This document shows, in pieces, positions 35,272-44,554 of a stretch of 54,617 nt of DNA. Position numbers and translations under genes: made by a program. The DNA comes from Saprospiraceae bacterium (GTDB lineage Bacteria; Bacteroidota; Bacteroidia; Chitinophagales; Saprospiraceae): positions 1 through 54,617 of the forward strand of contig JAEUUV010000052.1 of NCBI GenBank assembly GCA_016787285.1, in the 5' to 3' direction. The notes below the pieces were generated by a model. It was not told where the DNA came from. It saw only the letters and a program-made list of their open reading frames with translations, and ran no database searches. Each line of letters opens with the position of its first letter. The stretch's first letter is position 1.

Positions 35272-36756
35272 TTAGAAACCGGAGGCTTTATTGCCCATGA
35301 AGCGGCCTTTGCCGGCATCCGGACCTTCGGGGCGAGCCTTGTCGGCTTCACCGGATTTAGCCACGCGGAAATCCGCACGGCGGTTCATCTCGGAGGAGCC
35401 TTTGGCCGGAACCAGTGCGCTGCCTTCGCCGGCGTAGTCCAGCACGAGGCGATCGCGCGAGATGCCATGCTGGTTCACGAGGAACTCGATAGCAGCCATG
35501 GCGCGGTTGTAGGACAAGACGTTGTTGTAGCCTTCCGAACCGACAGCATCCGTGTGGCCGGTAACGGCAACGCGAACTTTCGAGTTGTTTTTCAGCACCT
35601 GAGCTATCTGGTAGAGTTTTTCGTACTCACCATAGCCGATGTTGTAGCTGTTCGAGCTGAAGTTGATGATCGGCAGGAACCAGTCAGACAGGCCTTCCTG
35701 CACCGGCAGTTTGAAGTTGGCCAGTTTGGCGTCTATGAGTCGGTTCACGTCGTTTTCGGTGATCGGCTTCGGCACCTGAGCCACGCCGTTTGCATCAACC
35801 AGGTAGCCGGGAGGCGAGAACGGCTCTTTATCTTTGTAGTCCATTACCTTGTCCATGTCGCTGTCCAGGGTTACGCCACGCGGATCCACACGGGCGCCTG
35901 CGGGGCTTTCTTTTTCCTGGTCAATCATGTCAATCACGCCGTCGCTATCAGTGTCGGTCGGATCGTACACCGGACGGGCTTCGAGCGCGGAAATGGCATC
36001 GCTGACCTGCGCCAGCGGGTTTGCCCAGTAGAGCGGCTCCGATTTGGCTGCGCCGTTTTTGTCTTTGCCGCCGAGGTTGAAGTTCAGCGTCAGGTGCGGG
36101 TAGTGGAGGAAGTCGCTGTACGACGTAGCGGAACCACCATCGCGGTAGTTCTCGTCGCCGTCCAGAATGTCGCCATTGCCACCCAGTACAGAAGTCATGG
36201 TCCACTCCAGGCCGATGTTGAATTTCGGGCTGACACGGTATGCGAGGCCGATACCGGCATCGAACGTAGCGCCGCTGCCGTCAATGCTACCGGCTGCGGC
36301 GGGCGAGCCACGCTTCGGATCTTGTTCAATGTTTGTGTAGTCCGTTGTGAAACTGGTGTAACCGAGACCGGCGAACAGGTTCACGCCGAGTTTGCGGTAA
36401 GGCTTGTCGAAACGGAAGTTGTTGACCGTAACCACCAACTGAGCCGAACCGGAAATCCAGCTCATTTCGGCAGTGCTGGGGTCTACTTCGTTTTTGGTCT
36501 TGGCATAAAGACCGCCGACGCGTACGGAGAAGATGTGGTCGAGCGCTTTGCGCACGTGCAAACCACCACCGAAGCCGAGTTTGCCGTCAAGATCGCCCGA
36601 AACAAACGGAACACCGGCGTGGAGGCCCAATTCCCATTGGTCTGCGGGTGTGAAGGAGCGGTATGCACCGCCGGCAGGCGCAGCTGCATCTTGAGCCGAA
36701 AGGCTAAAGGTGGCGCACATAAAGAGAACAGCGAATACTAAGTTTCTAACTGTCAT
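35272..36756 (-). CDS. OmpA family outer membrane protein
   Basis: This 494-residue outer-membrane protein has a signal peptide (ATFSLSAQ), an N-terminal beta-barrel of the OprF-like or porin-family kind (about 30-235), two thrombospondin type 3-like calcium repeats (DTDSDGVIDMIDQE and DSDMDKVMDYKDKE, about 265-315) and a C-terminal OmpA peptidoglycan-binding domain (VTGHTDAVGSEGYNN near 395-410, then MNRRADFRV). It anchors the outer membrane to the cell wall. It is a single gene, well expressed by the look of its terminator and long leader. In gliding Bacteroidota similar proteins lie in T9SS operons, but this one stands alone. Confidence 0.93.
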   Translation of the reverse strand: MTVRNLVFAVLFMCATFSLSAQDAAAPAGGAYRSFTPADQWELGLHAGVPFVSGDLDGKLGFGGGLHVRKALDHIFSVRVGGLYAKTKNEVDPSTAEMSWISGSAQLVVTVNNFRFDKPYRKLGVNLFAGLGYTSFTTDYTNIEQDPKRGSPAAAGSIDGSGATFDAGIGLAYRVSPKFNIGLEWTMTSVLGGNGDILDGDENYRDGGSATSYSDFLHYPHLTLNFNLGGKDKNGAAKSEPLYWANPLAQVSDAISALEARPVYDPTDTDSDGVIDMIDQEKESPAGARVDPRGVTLDSDMDKVMDYKDKEPFSPPGYLVDANGVAQVPKPITENDVNRLIDAKLANFKLPVQEGLSDWFLPIINFSSNSYNIGYGEYEKLYQIAQVLKNNSKVRVAVTGHTDAVGSEGYNNVLSYNRAMAAIEFLVNQHGISRDRLVLDYAGEGSALVPAKGSSEMNRRADFRVAKSGEADKARPEGPDAGKGRFMGNKASGF

Positions 36757-37221
36757 AGGGTCACTGCATTTAGATTTAAAAAATGTTAACAGTTTAGTTC
36801 AACGCTTTTGAATTGGCGTAATTATGAAAATACAAATTATGATTTGTTTTTTCGGGTGCAAATGTCGTTTGTTTTTTGGAAAAAACCACAAGCGCGGTTT
36901 ATTGCGGGTCAAATATAGCGCAATCGAAGAAACATTATTTGGAGCCGGAGTATTTTTTCTCCCTGTCTCGAATTGGGGCGATTGCTTCTGGAAACATTTC
37001 GAAAATTTTCTTGCCACCAGCGACTACCGTACCTCCGAGAAATTGTTTGCGCACAGTTAATTCCGACACTTGCCGGAAAGACGCCGCAAAAGTAGCAAAA
37101 ATAGTATTGGATTTGTTGCTAACCGAAAAAGACTTGTTACCGGTTTGCTTTTTCTGAAGCGATATTTTTGCGTTCATTCCCGGACAAAGCCCGTTTTTTG
37201 CTGCCGAAACAAGTACATTCT
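36757..37221. other. 465-nt divergent promoter region
   Basis: This AT-rich region separates the OmpA-family gene (minus) from the arginase-fold gene (plus). -7-like elements: TATATTTG on the minus strand (36910-36917) and near-match GACATTTG (36859-36866) for the OmpA gene, and TATTTTTG on the plus strand (37163-37170) for the arginase-fold gene. None has a well-placed TTG. No gene or RNA was recognised. Confidence 0.4.
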
Positions 37222-38334
37222 ATGTTGCAAAACTGGCTTAAGCCGCTGCCCACTTCGTTGCGGAAGTCTTTTGACTCGTTCGAAACGTATTCATTTGGGA
37301 AAAATATCCGCTCGCACAGCGACGATTTTCCCGACTTGAAGGACGTACGCGTGGTGCTGGTAGGCGTTCGGGAAAAAGAAGCAAATGCCGTGCGGGAGGC
37401 ACTTTATCGGACCGCTTTCCCATTTCCGAAAGATTCGGTAGCGGACCTCGGCAACCTCCGGCGCGCCGATGCGGCCGCGTTGATTCCGGTTCTGTTCGAG
37501 TTGCTAAGCGGGAAAGTGGTACCTGTGGTACTTGGAGGCAGCGATGAACTGGCTGCAGCACAATTTCTGGCCTATCAGGAATCCAAATCGCTGGTCAATC
37601 TCGCAGTGGTGGATGAATCGCTGCTTTTATCCGAAGGCCAAGCAGCCCCAAGGCAAAAGCCGGTGTACGCACCGTTGCTTTCGCCGCGCCACCCCCTGCT
37701 GTTTCATTTCGGTTTAGTGGGTTTTCAATCCCACCAAACCCCACCCGGAGTCGTGGATTTTTTGCAACAAAACAATTTTGACGCAGTTCGCCTGGGAAAA
37801 TCCAGAACGGCGATGGAGGATACCGAACCTGTGCTTCGGGATGCCGATCTGCTGACATTTCACCTGCGCGCGCTGAAACAAGCCGAGGCGCCGGGCGTGG
37901 AATACCCTTCGCCTTCCGGTTTTTTTGTAGAAGAAGCCTGCCAACTTTGCCGGTATGCAGGCATGAGCGACAAACTAACCTCCTTCGGGGTTTATGGCCA
38001 TCAACTCGACCGCGATCCCGAGATGCAAACAGCCCAGGCCATCAGCCAGATGCTGTGGTATTTCCTCGACGGCTATTTCAACCGGAAAAATGACTTTCCG
38101 GCCAATACAGACGGGTTAAACGAGTACATTGTGGATTTTCGCCAACTGCAGTATCAGCTCACTTTCTGGAAAAGTACACGCAGTGGTCGCTGGTGGATGC
38201 AAACGCCGGTATCTTCCAAAAAGAAACACCAGCGGCACTACCTGATCCCATGCTCTTTTCAGGACTATCAGGCTGCCTGCCGGGAAGAGTTGCCGGATCG
38301 GCTCTTGCAGGCTTTGCGTCGTTTTGGCGGCTAA
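37222..38334 (+). CDS. arginase/formimidoylglutamase-fold protein, probable pseudoenzyme
   Basis: This 370-residue protein resembles the ureohydrolase-fold family annotated as formimidoylglutamase in Bacteroidota: VVLGGSDELAAAQF (about 105-118), EPVLRDADLLTFHLRAL (about 200-216) and CRYAGMSDKLTSFGVYG (about 247-263). The canonical Mn ligands of arginases (GGxHS and DxHxD) are not evident; the corresponding segment is GGSDE and the next is VVDESLLL. Hydrolase activity is therefore doubtful. The ATG at 37222 is used; a TTG start 18 codons earlier is unlikely. In some Bacteroidota the family neighbours gliding genes. Its TAA and the murF stop overlap in CTAA. Confidence 0.75.
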   Translation: MLQNWLKPLPTSLRKSFDSFETYSFGKNIRSHSDDFPDLKDVRVVLVGVREKEANAVREALYRTAFPFPKDSVADLGNLRRADAAALIPVLFELLSGKVVPVVLGGSDELAAAQFLAYQESKSLVNLAVVDESLLLSEGQAAPRQKPVYAPLLSPRHPLLFHFGLVGFQSHQTPPGVVDFLQQNNFDAVRLGKSRTAMEDTEPVLRDADLLTFHLRALKQAEAPGVEYPSPSGFFVEEACQLCRYAGMSDKLTSFGVYGHQLDRDPEMQTAQAISQMLWYFLDGYFNRKNDFPANTDGLNEYIVDFRQLQYQLTFWKSTRSGRWWMQTPVSSKKKHQRHYLIPCSFQDYQAACREELPDRLLQALRRFGG

Positions 38335-39650
38335 TCTGCCACCACACGCTCCAAACCGATTCCTCTGGACGCTTTGATCAGGATAAATGCATCCTGAAAT
38401 GCTTGCTGATCCAGCCAAACCTTCGCGGATCCGGCATCAGGGAAATGTAACACACCTGTTGAAGTGCTTGTGCAACGCGCAAATTCAGTACCGACAACAA
38501 CCAGACAATCCAGTCCAAGCCGGGAGGCGTGGCGCAGAATATCCCGGTGTTCCCGTCCACTTTCGGCGCCCAGTTCGAGCATGTCGCCCAGTATGGCTAC
38601 TTTTTGTTTGGCAGGCACCGACCGGAGGGTTTCCAAAGCCGCCCGCATGCTGGACGGATTGGCATTATAGGCATCGAGAAAAATGGTATTCCCGTCTTTT
38701 GTCAGCAGCTGCGAACGGTTGTTCGTCGGCTCGTACTGTTCAATGGCGGCCTTGATTTTTGCAGACGGCACTTTGAAATACACGCCAAGCGCCACCGCCG
38801 TCATGATGTTGTGGAAATTGTGCCGCCCGATGAGCCGAGACTGCAGTTCCACCGGCTTATTTTTTTCCGATAAAAACGCCACCTGCACAAATGGTGCACC
38901 TGGTAGTAGCTTGACATCAATAAACTGATCCTGCGGATGCAATTCTTCTGATTCCAGATAAAAAACCCGTTTGGAAACTGCCCGGGACATGGATTTCAGA
39001 TACTTCTCCGAGGCATTCACGAACGCGCATCCGTGGTGGCGAGCCAGATACTCGAACAGTTCGCCTTCGGCTTTTTTTACGCCGTCGAGGTTGCCGAAGC
39101 CTTCGAGGTGTTCTTTGCCGATATTGGTGAGCAGGCCGTGAGTCGGCGCGGCAATTTCGCACAATTGCTCGATGTCACCTGCGCGATTCGTACCCATTTC
39201 AACAATCGCAACTTCTGTATCCATCGGCATATCCAGAAGCGTCAGCGGCACGCCGATATGGTTGTTCAGGTTGCCCTTGGTGCTGTGGCAGGGATAATGG
39301 CTGCTCAGTACAGCGGTTACCAGTTCTTTGGTGGTGGTTTTTCCGTTTGAGCCGCCAATGGCAAGCACCGGAATATCGAATTGCCGACGATGGTATGTTG
39401 CCAGATGCTGCAAGGCATCCAGCACATCGGGCACGCGCAAACACTGTGGTGATGCTGCAAGATCGGCAGGAGGCGCATCCGTGACGGCGAACGCCGCCCC
39501 ATCGGATAGCGCTTGCCCGACAAACTGATTGCCGTCAAACTTGTCGCCTTTCAAAGCAAAAAACAGACACCCCGGTGTGACTTTCCGGGAGTCGGTACAC
39601 ACGGTCGGGTGTTGAAGAAATATCGAATAAAGGTTTTCCAAAGAAACCAT
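38331..39650 (-). CDS. murF: UDP-N-acetylmuramoyl-tripeptide--D-Ala-D-Ala ligase
   Basis: This 439-residue Mur ligase adds D-Ala-D-Ala to UDP-MurNAc-tripeptide, the last cytoplasmic step of peptidoglycan precursor synthesis. It shows the N-terminal substrate domain (CTDSRKVTPGCLFFALKGDKFDG), the ATP loop GGSNGKTTT (99-107), the conserved EMGTNRAGDIEQL and NIGKEHLEGFG of the central domain, and DAYNANPSSMRAAL in the C-terminal domain. The ATG at 39650 is used; a GTG at 39704 lies in the terminator of gldJ and is rejected. It follows gldJ on the same strand, the arrangement I recall from Flavobacterium, and overlaps the convergent arginase-fold gene by 4 bp. Confidence 0.96.
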   Translation of the reverse strand: MVSLENLYSIFLQHPTVCTDSRKVTPGCLFFALKGDKFDGNQFVGQALSDGAAFAVTDAPPADLAASPQCLRVPDVLDALQHLATYHRRQFDIPVLAIGGSNGKTTTKELVTAVLSSHYPCHSTKGNLNNHIGVPLTLLDMPMDTEVAIVEMGTNRAGDIEQLCEIAAPTHGLLTNIGKEHLEGFGNLDGVKKAEGELFEYLARHHGCAFVNASEKYLKSMSRAVSKRVFYLESEELHPQDQFIDVKLLPGAPFVQVAFLSEKNKPVELQSRLIGRHNFHNIMTAVALGVYFKVPSAKIKAAIEQYEPTNNRSQLLTKDGNTIFLDAYNANPSSMRAALETLRSVPAKQKVAILGDMLELGAESGREHRDILRHASRLGLDCLVVVGTEFARCTSTSTGVLHFPDAGSAKVWLDQQAFQDAFILIKASRGIGLERVVAD

Positions 39651-39685
39651 TGTGGGCGCCGGCGTTGATTTGAACTTGTTGCAAC

Positions 39686-39718
39686 AAAAAAACGGGAGGG
39701 ACACGAGGCCCTCCCGTT
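39686..39718 (-). terminator. intrinsic terminator between gldJ and murF
   Basis: On the minus strand AACGGGAGGG and CCCTCCCGTT (39691-39700 with 39709-39718) form a perfect 10-bp stem with an 8-nt loop, followed by a T-run (39686-39692). It should stop most gldJ transcripts before murF, or tune the ratio of the two. Confidence 0.78.
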
Positions 39719-39748
39719 CTCAGGAGTAATATCGCAGTGCAAACGTAT

Positions 39749-41257
39749 TTATTTGTACTTGCGCTTCACGGATTTTTTCTTCACTTTGAACTCGTTCCCC
39801 GAAGGAGCATCGTTTCCGGTCGGCGAGCCTACGCGGGTCATGGCACAACGGAAGCCCACAGCCCTGCTGGCTTTGTCTTCTTCGAGGAAGCGGCGGGCGC
39901 CGGGCGAAAGCCACCAGGCGCGGTCGGCCCACGAACCACCTTTGATCACGCGTGCTTTGTCGCTGATCAGCGTGCTGATACCGTATTTGTAGTCCACCTC
40001 CGACTCAATGTCACCGTCGAGGTAGTTGTACACTTCAGGGCGCTTGTAGTTGTCGCGAAGTGCCGTTGAGGTGGTATCCATCAGTTCATAATTCAGGCGG
40101 CCAAGGCTGTCTTTGGTAACAGGCGCTCCGGTTTCCTGATCCATTACCTTGGTCATAAACTTGTTACCGCGAAACGGGCTGAGATCCATGTTATCTGCGT
40201 CAACCAGGTCGGTGGACGTAAGCGGGCGGTACAAGTCGGCAGTCCATTCGTTCACGTTGCCGGCCATGTTGTACAGGCCATAGTCGTTCGGCCAGTTGCT
40301 GCGCACCGGTGCGGGCGAGAACGCGTTATCGTTCAGGGCGCCGGCCATACCGGCATAGTCACCGGCGCTGCGCTTGAAGTTGGCGAGAATCTTGCCCTGG
40401 TAGCGGTTGCGTTTCTGGTAGCGAACCGTGTTGCCGTCCCAGGAATAGATGCGGCGGTCGGTGATCAACTCATCCTTACTGGCAGCCTGGTTTCCGACGA
40501 GCGAAAGTGCGGCGTATTCCCATTCGGCTTCCGTCGGAAGGCGGTAAATCGGAAGCAGGATACCGTCTTCCTGACGTACGGGGCGTTCGCCACCGGTACG
40601 GCGATCGGGCAGGTTTTTGCGAACAGTACCTTCGTACTGGCCCACGAGGTAAGCCTCCGTGTTGAAGTTGTTTTCGTTCTTCTGATCGGGCGTATTTTCG
40701 AGAATACCGCGCTCGATGAGGATCATTTCGTTGACGCGGTCGGTACGCCACTTGCAATACTCGCCGGCCTGAAGCCAGTTGACACCTACCACGGGGTAGT
40801 CGTCATAAGCCGGGTGGCGGAAGTAGTTCTCTACGAAAGGCTCGTTGTAAGCCAATTCTTCCCGCCATACCAACGTATCGGGAAGGGCGCGACGCCAGAC
40901 TTCCGGATAAGTAGCTCCCCAGGTGTTTTCTACCCAGTAGAGGTATTCGCGGTAGTCAGTGTTGGCTACCTCTGTTTCATCCATGTAAAACGTAGGCACC
41001 GTCACACGGCGGGGAACGTTGTTCCATTCGAATGTGACATCCTGATCCGTAAGGCCCTGGGTAAACGTACCGCCTTCGACCAGCACCAGATTCGGGCCGG
41101 TAGCCTGTCCTTCGTAGTCAAGTTTTTCGAAACCACCCCATTTTTGATCATTGTACTTCCAGTTGGTGGTCGAAGAGCGGTCGTTTTTCCGGCCGCAGCT
41201 GGCCACCATCAGGCCAAGTAAAAGCAAGACAAACCCGTGAATGAGTGTTTTTTTCAT
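39749..41257 (-). CDS. gldJ: gliding motility lipoprotein GldJ
   Basis: This 502-residue lipoprotein has lipobox cysteine C21 (MVASCGRK) and a formylglycine-generating-enzyme-like (SUMF1) domain from about 55 to 490: LVEGGTFTQG, PVVGVNWLQAGEYCKWR, YRLPTEAEWEYAAL, YNMAGNVNEWTADLY and KGGSWADRAWWLSPGARRFL. GldJ and GldK share this domain. The TNWKYNDQKWGGFEKLDYEGQ N terminus, FEWNNVPRRVTVPTFYMDETEV segment and adjacency to murF fit GldJ as I know it from Flavobacterium. GldJ is needed for gliding and for stability of the T9SS protein GldK. The gldLMN genes are not here. A TACATTTG -7 element lies about 40 nt upstream. Confidence 0.88.
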   Translation of the reverse strand: MKKTLIHGFVLLLLGLMVASCGRKNDRSSTTNWKYNDQKWGGFEKLDYEGQATGPNLVLVEGGTFTQGLTDQDVTFEWNNVPRRVTVPTFYMDETEVANTDYREYLYWVENTWGATYPEVWRRALPDTLVWREELAYNEPFVENYFRHPAYDDYPVVGVNWLQAGEYCKWRTDRVNEMILIERGILENTPDQKNENNFNTEAYLVGQYEGTVRKNLPDRRTGGERPVRQEDGILLPIYRLPTEAEWEYAALSLVGNQAASKDELITDRRIYSWDGNTVRYQKRNRYQGKILANFKRSAGDYAGMAGALNDNAFSPAPVRSNWPNDYGLYNMAGNVNEWTADLYRPLTSTDLVDADNMDLSPFRGNKFMTKVMDQETGAPVTKDSLGRLNYELMDTTSTALRDNYKRPEVYNYLDGDIESEVDYKYGISTLISDKARVIKGGSWADRAWWLSPGARRFLEEDKASRAVGFRCAMTRVGSPTGNDAPSGNEFKVKKKSVKRKYK

Positions 41258-41297
41258 TTTATTAAAATTAGTATAGCAGGTTTTGAAAAAAGAGCAG

Positions 41298-41305
41298 CAA
41301 ATGTA
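41298..41305 (-). promoter_or_regulatory. -7 element upstream of gldJ
   Basis: On the minus strand TACATTTG matches TAnnTTTG and lies 41 nt before the gldJ start codon. The -33 TTG is not evident. Confidence 0.45.
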
Positions 41306-41414
41306 GGCAAATAAAACATTTCACTATGGAGCGTCCGCCAAATTTAACGAAAGGAGAAAAATTTCGTCGCCTTTTGTCTTTCCGCCCATATTGTGTAAAT
41401 TAAACGCACAGAAT

Positions 41415-42398
41415 TCAATGGAACATTTTGGTGCAATCGTTCAGGTCGTGCGAACGCTTCCGTCCTTTGTCAAAAAAGAGGCCCAAGGTCAGCTCAAATG
41501 TACTGCCTGATGTGCCGGCAAGACCCGAAACCGTGTGGTCATAACTCAGCCCGATCTTGAACAAATCCTGCCGGAATCCGAACATCAGGATAGCCGCATC
41601 CGCATTTCCGAACGTGTGTCTTAGCCAAACTCCTCCGAAAACAGGCCCGGCGGCAGCATAGGCTCCGAGATTCAGTTGTTTGTACGGCCCTTGCGACACG
41701 AACAAAAAATTCGGGGAGATAAACGAGCCTTGATTTTGTTTATTGCCTCTCTTAACAGACAGTTCCGTGCCCCCGCTCAGCGTATACCGCAGGGGCAAGC
41801 CGCCGGAGAGGTTGTCATTGGCCAGCAGAAACCCTCGATCGGGGCTGTTCAGGTGTTTCAGCGACAGCCCGAGCCAGAACCGGTTGCTCACGAGCAACAA
41901 CCCGGAAGACAGGTCGAGCACCGTCTTGTTTAATTGATCCGGGCGAGTTTCCGTTGTCGTAAGCGTAGGGCCGGCCCAGGGGTCGAGTTGATCCGGGAAT
42001 ACTAATTTTTCCCAGTCAAGCGCCGTTTGCAAAAAACCGCCTTCCACCCCGATTTTCACCGCAAGGCCGTCCGATATTTTCAGGCGATAGGCATAGTTTG
42101 CCGAAAAACGGGTAGCGCGAAGGATGCCGTTGCCGGCGTCATCGCCCTCCAACTGAAACCCGATGCCGCTGTTCAGCCGCTCAATGCTTTGTTCGTAAAA
42201 TACCGCGTAGGTACGGTAGGCCGTGTTGAAGCCCGTCCATTGATTGCGGTAAGCAGCGCCGGCCCTCGGGGCGTAGCTGCTGCCGGCAAATGCCGGATTC
42301 AATTGCAGCGGCGTAGCGTAGAATTGTGAAAATATCGGATCCTGCGCCGCACCGCGCAATGCCAATAGGGCCAGAACGGCCAACAACACGTTTCTCAT
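41415..42398 (-). CDS. PorP/SprF family type IX secretion membrane protein
   Basis: This 327-residue outer-membrane protein of the PorP/SprF family has a signal peptide ending ALRGAAQ, then the diagnostic mature start DPIFSQFYATPLQLNPAFAGSS and AAYRNQW. A predicted barrel follows to the C terminus (FELTLGLFFD). Family members assist export or surface anchoring of particular T9SS cargo, such as SprB by SprF, and are often paired with an adhesin gene; here it sits upstream of gldJ on the same strand. The long upstream extension of the frame (to 42575) is not conserved and is rejected. Divergent from fni across 235 nt. Confidence 0.9.
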   Translation of the reverse strand: MRNVLLAVLALLALRGAAQDPIFSQFYATPLQLNPAFAGSSYAPRAGAAYRNQWTGFNTAYRTYAVFYEQSIERLNSGIGFQLEGDDAGNGILRATRFSANYAYRLKISDGLAVKIGVEGGFLQTALDWEKLVFPDQLDPWAGPTLTTTETRPDQLNKTVLDLSSGLLLVSNRFWLGLSLKHLNSPDRGFLLANDNLSGGLPLRYTLSGGTELSVKRGNKQNQGSFISPNFLFVSQGPYKQLNLGAYAAAGPVFGGVWLRHTFGNADAAILMFGFRQDLFKIGLSYDHTVSGLAGTSGSTFELTLGLFFDKGRKRSHDLNDCTKMFH

Positions 42399-42633
42399 AG
42401 AGCAGCAAAAATGTATGGCAAACAATATCGGTAGCACAGAACGCAACTTTCGGGGCGCAAGTTGAAGGGTTTTTTCCGGGAATCGCAAAAAGAACGCCGC
42501 CAACGGTAGGCAATTGCCCAAACTGGACAATCCGAAACAGGCGGGCACCTGAAGTTTTTGCAAAACCATGCACACATTCTGCTTGTTTCACGGGCACAAA
42601 ACCTGATCTTGCATCCACTTTTTCCTTCCGTGC

Positions 42634-43668
42634 ATGAATGCTGAACAAACGACACCCGAAGATCCAACGGCAGTTTCCCGAAAAAAAGACCACATCGAAC
42701 TGGCTTTTCGCAGTCAGGTGGGACGTCTCGCACTGGACAACCGCTTTTTTTACGAACCGGTGCTGGCAGCCCACCCCAAACCCGGCAGCCTGCCGCCGGT
42801 CAATTTTCTCGGAAAAACCCTGAGAACGCCCATTTGGGTGTCGTCCATGACTGGGGGCACGGCACTCGCCCGCACCATCAACCGGAATCTCGCCCGGGCC
42901 TGCGCCGAATTCGGCATGGGCATGGGCCTTGGCTCCTGCCGGCAGTTGCTGTACAGCGACGAGTATCTGCCCGACTTTGACGTGCGCGACATCATCGGCA
43001 CCGAACTCCCCCTGTACGCCAACCTCGGTATCGCGCAAGTGGAAAACCTGCTGCGCAACCGCCAATCGCCGGTTATCCGCGACTTGCTGAACCGGCTCCG
43101 CGCCGACGGCCTGATCGTCCACATCAATCCGCTTCAGGAAGCGATGCAACCCGAAGGTGATTTTTTTGAACGCCCGCCGCTGGACACCCTGGCGGAATTG
43201 CTTCGGGTGGCCGACTACCCCGTCATCGCCAAGGAGGTCGGCCAGGGCATGGGGCCTGCCAGTTTGCGCGCCTTGCTTCAACTTCCTTTGGCCGCCATCG
43301 AGTTTGCGGCAGCAGGCGGTACCAACTTCGCCAAACTCGAACTGCTGCGCAGCAGCCCGGAAAAGCAGGAGATTTTTAAAAAATTTGCCCACGTCGGCCA
43401 CTCCGCCGAGGAAATGGTGGAATTCGCCAACAGAATATTTACCGAACCGGATAGCCTGCACAAGGTGAACAACCTGATTCTTTCCGGCGGGGTTGGCGAC
43501 TTCATGGACGGCTACTACCTGATTCGCCGCTCGACGGTCCCGGCAGTTTACGGCCAGGCTTCGGGATTTTTGCGGCATGCGCAAGGCGAATACGCCGAGT
43601 TGCACGCATACGTATCGGCTCAGGTACGCGGTCTGGAACTGGCGAATGCATTTTTAAAAGTCCGCTAA
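42634..43668 (+). CDS. fni: isopentenyl-diphosphate delta-isomerase, type 2
   Basis: This 344-residue FMN-dependent TIM-barrel isomerase interconverts IPP and DMAPP. Motifs: RKKDH (16-20), SSMTGG (70-75), GMGLGSCRQLL (about 95-105), IVHINPLQEAMQPEGD (about 165-180), VIAKEVGQGM (about 200-210), AAAGGTNFAKLE (about 230-240) and NLILSGGV (near 280). The fold resembles IMP dehydrogenase. The length matches the bacterial type 2 enzyme. Isoprenoids here would supply menaquinone and carotenoids. It is a single gene, weakly terminated by TTCGGG/CCCGAA (43674-43690). No -7 element was convincing. Confidence 0.92.
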   Translation: MNAEQTTPEDPTAVSRKKDHIELAFRSQVGRLALDNRFFYEPVLAAHPKPGSLPPVNFLGKTLRTPIWVSSMTGGTALARTINRNLARACAEFGMGMGLGSCRQLLYSDEYLPDFDVRDIIGTELPLYANLGIAQVENLLRNRQSPVIRDLLNRLRADGLIVHINPLQEAMQPEGDFFERPPLDTLAELLRVADYPVIAKEVGQGMGPASLRALLQLPLAAIEFAAAGGTNFAKLELLRSSPEKQEIFKKFAHVGHSAEEMVEFANRIFTEPDSLHKVNNLILSGGVGDFMDGYYLIRRSTVPAVYGQASGFLRHAQGEYAELHAYVSAQVRGLELANAFLKVR

Positions 43669-43712
43669 AGTTCTTCGGGATTCGCCCGAAAGTGACCGTG
43701 TGACTCGAAGTT

Positions 43713-44546
43713 TCATCCATTTTTGTTAGCAAACTCCAGCAAAGCCGTTGCGTCTTTTTGGCGGCGGTGACCGGCATTGGCGGCGATTTCTCGCAACAAT
43801 TCGGAGGCTTTTTCCGCATCCCCCGCTTTCAGATATGCCAGGGCGGTGTACCACCGGCCTTCCTGGTATGGCCCGGCTGCTGCAGGGGGGATTTCCTGAA
43901 ATGCAGCAATTGCCGCTGCGACATCTCCCGAATCGAGCAAACAAGTACCCCGAAGCAGGAGGGCCATAGGCCGGTATTCAAATTTTTCGTCGGCCAGCAC
44001 CCGATCCAGATTGCGCAGCGCCTCCAAACAGTTTCGCGCGGCGTACTGTTGGCGCGCCAGGTTATACAACGTGTCGGTATCGGCGCCGCCCAGTGTATTG
44101 GACAGGTCGTAGTATTTAAAATAGGTGTTGTAGGCGATTTTTACTTTTTCTTTAGGCACCGCCAATGGTTTCGGCGCTGCCGGCGCATCCGGCGACACGA
44201 AAATTTTCAGGGCCAGGTATCCGAGCATAATTACTGCCAAGGCTGTTCCGGCGACAAATCCCCAGCGAATTTTGCTACTGCCGTCGGGGTTGGTCCGCAC
44301 AAACGCATCCTGAATGTTCCACCACCAGGAGCGCCACCGCAGTTTTTGCTGGCCACGCCGGTAGAGTGACTCCCGCCGGTCGAGCAGGGCCTGTACTTGC
44401 ACGGCTGCCCGTGCGGCTTGATGCAGCCGGAGTTCGGCAGCCAGTTCCGGTTCGGCGGCCAGCCGGGCTTCAAACTCCCGGCGCTGCTCGGGCGGCATGG
44501 CGCCGTCGAGGTATTGTTCGATTGGTGAAAGAAGCGGGTTTTCCAT
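43713..44546 (-). CDS. membrane protein with anti-sigma-like N terminus and TPR-like periplasmic domain
   Basis: This 277-residue protein has a cytoplasmic N terminus (IEQYLDGAMPPEQRREFEARLAAEPELAAELRLH), which resembles the anti-sigma helical segment that commonly starts such Bacteroidota proteins, but without a zinc finger. A single transmembrane helix lies at about 96-117. The periplasmic helical repeats look TPR-like (YNLARQQYAARNCLEALRNLDRVL, then RWYTALAYLKAGDAEKASELL). The start at 44546 is 8 nt after the sigma factor stop, and the pair is clearly cotranscribed. A membrane anti-sigma that senses an envelope signal through TPRs is inferred. Confidence 0.75.
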   Translation of the reverse strand: MENPLLSPIEQYLDGAMPPEQRREFEARLAAEPELAAELRLHQAARAAVQVQALLDRRESLYRRGQQKLRWRSWWWNIQDAFVRTNPDGSSKIRWGFVAGTALAVIMLGYLALKIFVSPDAPAAPKPLAVPKEKVKIAYNTYFKYYDLSNTLGGADTDTLYNLARQQYAARNCLEALRNLDRVLADEKFEYRPMALLLRGTCLLDSGDVAAAIAAFQEIPPAAAGPYQEGRWYTALAYLKAGDAEKASELLREIAANAGHRRQKDATALLEFANKNG

Positions 44547-44554
44547 GATTATTG

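Noticed and set aside
39749-41257. Naming the SUMF1 lipoprotein GldK
   Set aside because: GldK shares the domain, but the N-terminal WKYND...GGFE segment, the WNNVPRRV block, adjacency to murF and absence of gldLMN fit GldJ better.
42583-42599. Half-match to the parS palindrome (TGTTTCACGggcACA)
   Set aside because: Only the left half matches the TGTTTCACGTGAAACA consensus; the right half does not, and it is 41 kb from parB.
42181-43605. 474-codon minus-strand frame covering fni and the PorP start
   Set aside because: It runs antisense to fni, whose motifs are unambiguous, and overlaps the PorP/SprF start region.
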